A DNA stretch of 64,000 nucleotides, from positions 1-64,000 of the forward strand of contig CAZIBN010000002.1 of NCBI GenBank assembly GCA_964537395.1, given 5' to 3'. Made by a program: the position numbers and the translations under genes. The notes under the pieces are model-generated. The model searched no databases. It saw only the letters and a program-made list of their open reading frames with translations, and was not told the origin of the DNA. Shown in pieces: positions 62,254 through 64,000 of the stretch (its first letter is position 1; each line of letters opens with the position of its first letter). Origin of the DNA: GWA2-66-18 sp964537395 (GTDB taxonomy: Bacteria > Elusimicrobiota > Elusimicrobia > UBA1565 > UBA9628).

Positions 62254-62990
62254 GAGGCAAGCGGCTGTTGGTCCTGCTCACCTTCAACGAGATCGAGGCC
62301 CTGCCCAAGATCTTCGACCGCCTTCCGCTCTCCGCGGCCGACGAGGTGATGGCCATCGACGGCGGCTCCAAGGACGGCACGGTCGAGTTCCTCGAGTCCA
62401 AGGGCTTGAAGGTCGTCACCCAGCCGCGCCGCGGCCGCGGCGTCGCCTTTCGCCTCGCCCTCGAGCTGACGGACGCGGAGACGATCTGCTACTACAGCCC
62501 CGACGGCAACGAGGACCCCGCCGATATCCCCAAGATATTCGAGAAGATCGAGGCGGAAGGCCAGGACCTCGTCGTCGCCTCGCGCATGATGAAGGGCGCC
62601 TACAACGAGGAGGACATCCACTGGTTCCGACCGCGCAAATGGGTCAACCAGCTCTTCACCTTGGCTGCCAACCTGCTCTGGAACCGCGGCCCGTACGTCG
62701 AGGACACGATCAACGGCTTTCGCGCCGTGCGCGCTGAGTCGCTGCGGCGCTGCGCCTGTGATGCCGACGGCTTTCCCATCGAATACCAGATGTCGATCCG
62801 CATGATGAAATTGAATTTCGTGATAGGGGAGATGCCGACGCACGAATACCCGCGTCTCGGCGGCCAGAGCACCGCTGAGTCCTGGCCCACCGGGGTCATC
62901 TTCGTCAAAACCCTCCTGCGCGAGATGTCGATGGGACGCCGCGTGACCGCGGCCGATGACGAAAAGGTAGAATTGACCCCCCATGGCTGA
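62250..62990 (+). CDS. GT2-family glycosyltransferase
   Basis: 246 residues from GTG 62250 (overlapping the SDR stop). LLVLLTFNEIEALPKIFDRL, VMAIDGGSKDGTVEFLES and a YYSPDGNEDPADIPKI region where the usual D-x-D reads SPDGNED, so the metal site may be shifted or altered. NGFRAVRAESLRRC and a short C-terminus with no membrane helix follow. Overlaps the next gene by 8 nt. Confidence 0.88.
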   Translation: MRGKRLLVLLTFNEIEALPKIFDRLPLSAADEVMAIDGGSKDGTVEFLESKGLKVVTQPRRGRGVAFRLALELTDAETICYYSPDGNEDPADIPKIFEKIEAEGQDLVVASRMMKGAYNEEDIHWFRPRKWVNQLFTLAANLLWNRGPYVEDTINGFRAVRAESLRRCACDADGFPIEYQMSIRMMKLNFVIGEMPTHEYPRLGGQSTAESWPTGVIFVKTLLREMSMGRRVTAADDEKVELTPHG

Positions 62991-64000
62991 CCTACGCCGC
63001 GAACAGCGCGCAGACGCGGAAACCTTCGCCCACCGGGCGATCATCACCTGGCTTCCGCTCCTCTACCTGCTCATCTCCTCGCTCTTCTTCCTGCGCACCT
63101 ACGATTCCGCGCAGGTGAAGATCTCGATGATGCAGATGGGCGGCCTGGGCCTGCTGACGATGTGGCTCGTGCGCCTGGCCGTCGCCGGCCGCCACGCGCT
63201 CAATCGGGAAGACCTCGTCTGCCTTTCGCCTTTCCTCGCCTACCTCTTCTGGGGCGTGTTCTCCTACATGAAGGCGCCGTATCATATGTCGTCCACCGAT
63301 TTTTTCCTGCGCCACTTGTTCTATATGATCGCGGCGCTGATCACGATCTACGAGTTCGACGAGGCCGCCATCGCGCGCCTGTTCAAGGTCATGATCTGGA
63401 CCGCGTGGATCGCGATCGGCTACGGCGCCCTGCAGTTCGTGGACAATTCGATGTTCCCGGTCGGGCCCGGCAAGGGCATCGACCCGTTCGTCTGGCGCGG
63501 CGCGTTTTCCGACCGTGTGTTCTCGACGTACGGCAACCCCAACTTCTACGGCGACTACCTCGTCATCATGTTCCCGATCCTGCTCACGCAGTGGTTCAAG
63601 ACGCGGAGGTGGAGCCTGGTCGTCCTCATCGGCCTGCTCCTGCTCAGCCTCATCAAGACGGGGACCAAGGGCGCGTGGCTCGGCTTTGCGATGGTGTGCT
63701 TCGTCTTCGGCGTGATCGCCCTTGTGTTCTTTCCCGAGCAGAGCAAGCCTTACCGTAAGCGCCTGCTGGGCGTCGTCGGCGGCCTGGTGCTGGCCTTCGT
63801 CGGCTACACGGCCAAGGATCTGAGCGGACGCGTCGTCTCGATCAACTTCCGCCTGTTCACCTGGGAAGCGACCTGGGAGATGATCCGCACCAATCCCTGG
63901 ACCGGCTCGGGCGTAGGTTCCTTCCCGCCGCTTTACCCGGCCTTCCGCCGCCCCGCGATCTTCCACATCGAGGGCAAGCACAACACGGAGACCGATCACG
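62983..64000 (+). CDS. O-antigen ligase-like membrane protein (3' end beyond window)
   Basis: At least 339 residues from ATG 62983, open to the window end. About nine hydrophobic segments, and the Wzy_C signature near the end: FRLFTWEATWEMIRTNPWTG then SGVGSFPPLYPAFRR. The preceding loop contains VFSTYGNPNFYGDYLVIMFP, typical of O-antigen ligase/polymerase family proteins. Works in the periplasm to polymerise or ligate the glycan. Overlaps the preceding glycosyltransferase by 8 nt, so belongs to its unit. Confidence 0.85.
   Translation, partial: MADLRREQRADAETFAHRAIITWLPLLYLLISSLFFLRTYDSAQVKISMMQMGGLGLLTMWLVRLAVAGRHALNREDLVCLSPFLAYLFWGVFSYMKAPYHMSSTDFFLRHLFYMIAALITIYEFDEAAIARLFKVMIWTAWIAIGYGALQFVDNSMFPVGPGKGIDPFVWRGAFSDRVFSTYGNPNFYGDYLVIMFPILLTQWFKTRRWSLVVLIGLLLLSLIKTGTKGAWLGFAMVCFVFGVIALVFFPEQSKPYRKRLLGVVGGLVLAFVGYTAKDLSGRVVSINFRLFTWEATWEMIRTNPWTGSGVGSFPPLYPAFRRPAIFHIEGKHNTETDH

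Overview
The window is GC-rich DNA from a diderm (LPS-type outer membrane) bacterium. It carries a nearly complete lipid A gene set (lpxA, B, C, D, I, msbA, fabZ), bamA, a Skp/OmpH-like chaperone, a type IV pilus assembly set (pilMNOPQ) and a large surface-polysaccharide region. The combination of Ala/Pro-rich linkers in envelope proteins, tandem secreted proteins of unknown function and this gene order would suit the Elusimicrobiota or a related uncultured diderm phylum. That assignment is inference; no rRNA gene is present to settle it. No tRNA, rRNA, CRISPR array, transposase or phage gene was found. Genes are densely packed with many 4-nt ATGA overlaps, and no gene-free stretch exceeds about 200 bases.

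Layout. 1-4.4 kb: a truncated secreted protein, a secreted phospholipase D-like protein, a membrane class III nucleotide cyclase and a small Pro-rich secreted protein. 4.4-8.9 kb: recG, rpmB, a membrane protein and a charged secreted protein. 22.9-8.9 kb (minus strand): one long envelope operon, bamA - skp-like - lpxD - lpxC - fabZ - lpxA - lpxI - Gfo/Idh oxidoreductase - lpxB - msbA - rel - two lipoproteins. It couples outer-membrane biogenesis to an alarmone enzyme. 22.9-30.1 kb: an XRE/winged-helix regulator with two operons of secreted proteins. A palindrome GTATTG-N5-CAATAC lies at the regulator's own promoter and upstream of one secreted-protein operon, and a degenerate version lies upstream of the other. 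37.3-30.2 kb (minus strand): a seven-gene operon built around inositol-1-phosphate synthase, a CDP-alcohol phosphotransferase, a nucleotidyltransferase, a dehydrogenase, a class III aminotransferase, an ATP-grasp enzyme and a HAD protein. It looks like an undescribed inositol-phosphodiester or aminocyclitol pathway. 37.3-42.3 kb: pilMNOPQ behind a near-consensus promoter that runs straight into an intrinsic terminator. 42.3-64 kb: membrane glycosyltransferase-like proteins, a flippase-like protein, methyltransferase, glycosyltransferases, asnB, marC, a DegT-family enzyme with His in place of the PLP lysine, a radical SAM protein, an SDR epimerase and an O-antigen ligase-like protein cut by the window end.

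Several sequence signals recur. Many transcription-unit-leading genes have a -10-like hexamer (TATACT, TACACT, TATAAT) only 6-10 nt before the start codon and no Shine-Dalgarno, which predicts leaderless or near-leaderless mRNAs. A 44-bp palindrome with TTATCCCC arms around a conserved AACGTT core sits 1-6 nt after three stop codons. A second palindrome, CTGTTTCCGGAAACAG, brackets marC.

Working together, the window describes envelope construction: lipid A synthesis and flipping, outer-membrane protein insertion, pilus assembly, secreted proteins under a dedicated regulator, and cell-surface glycan synthesis.
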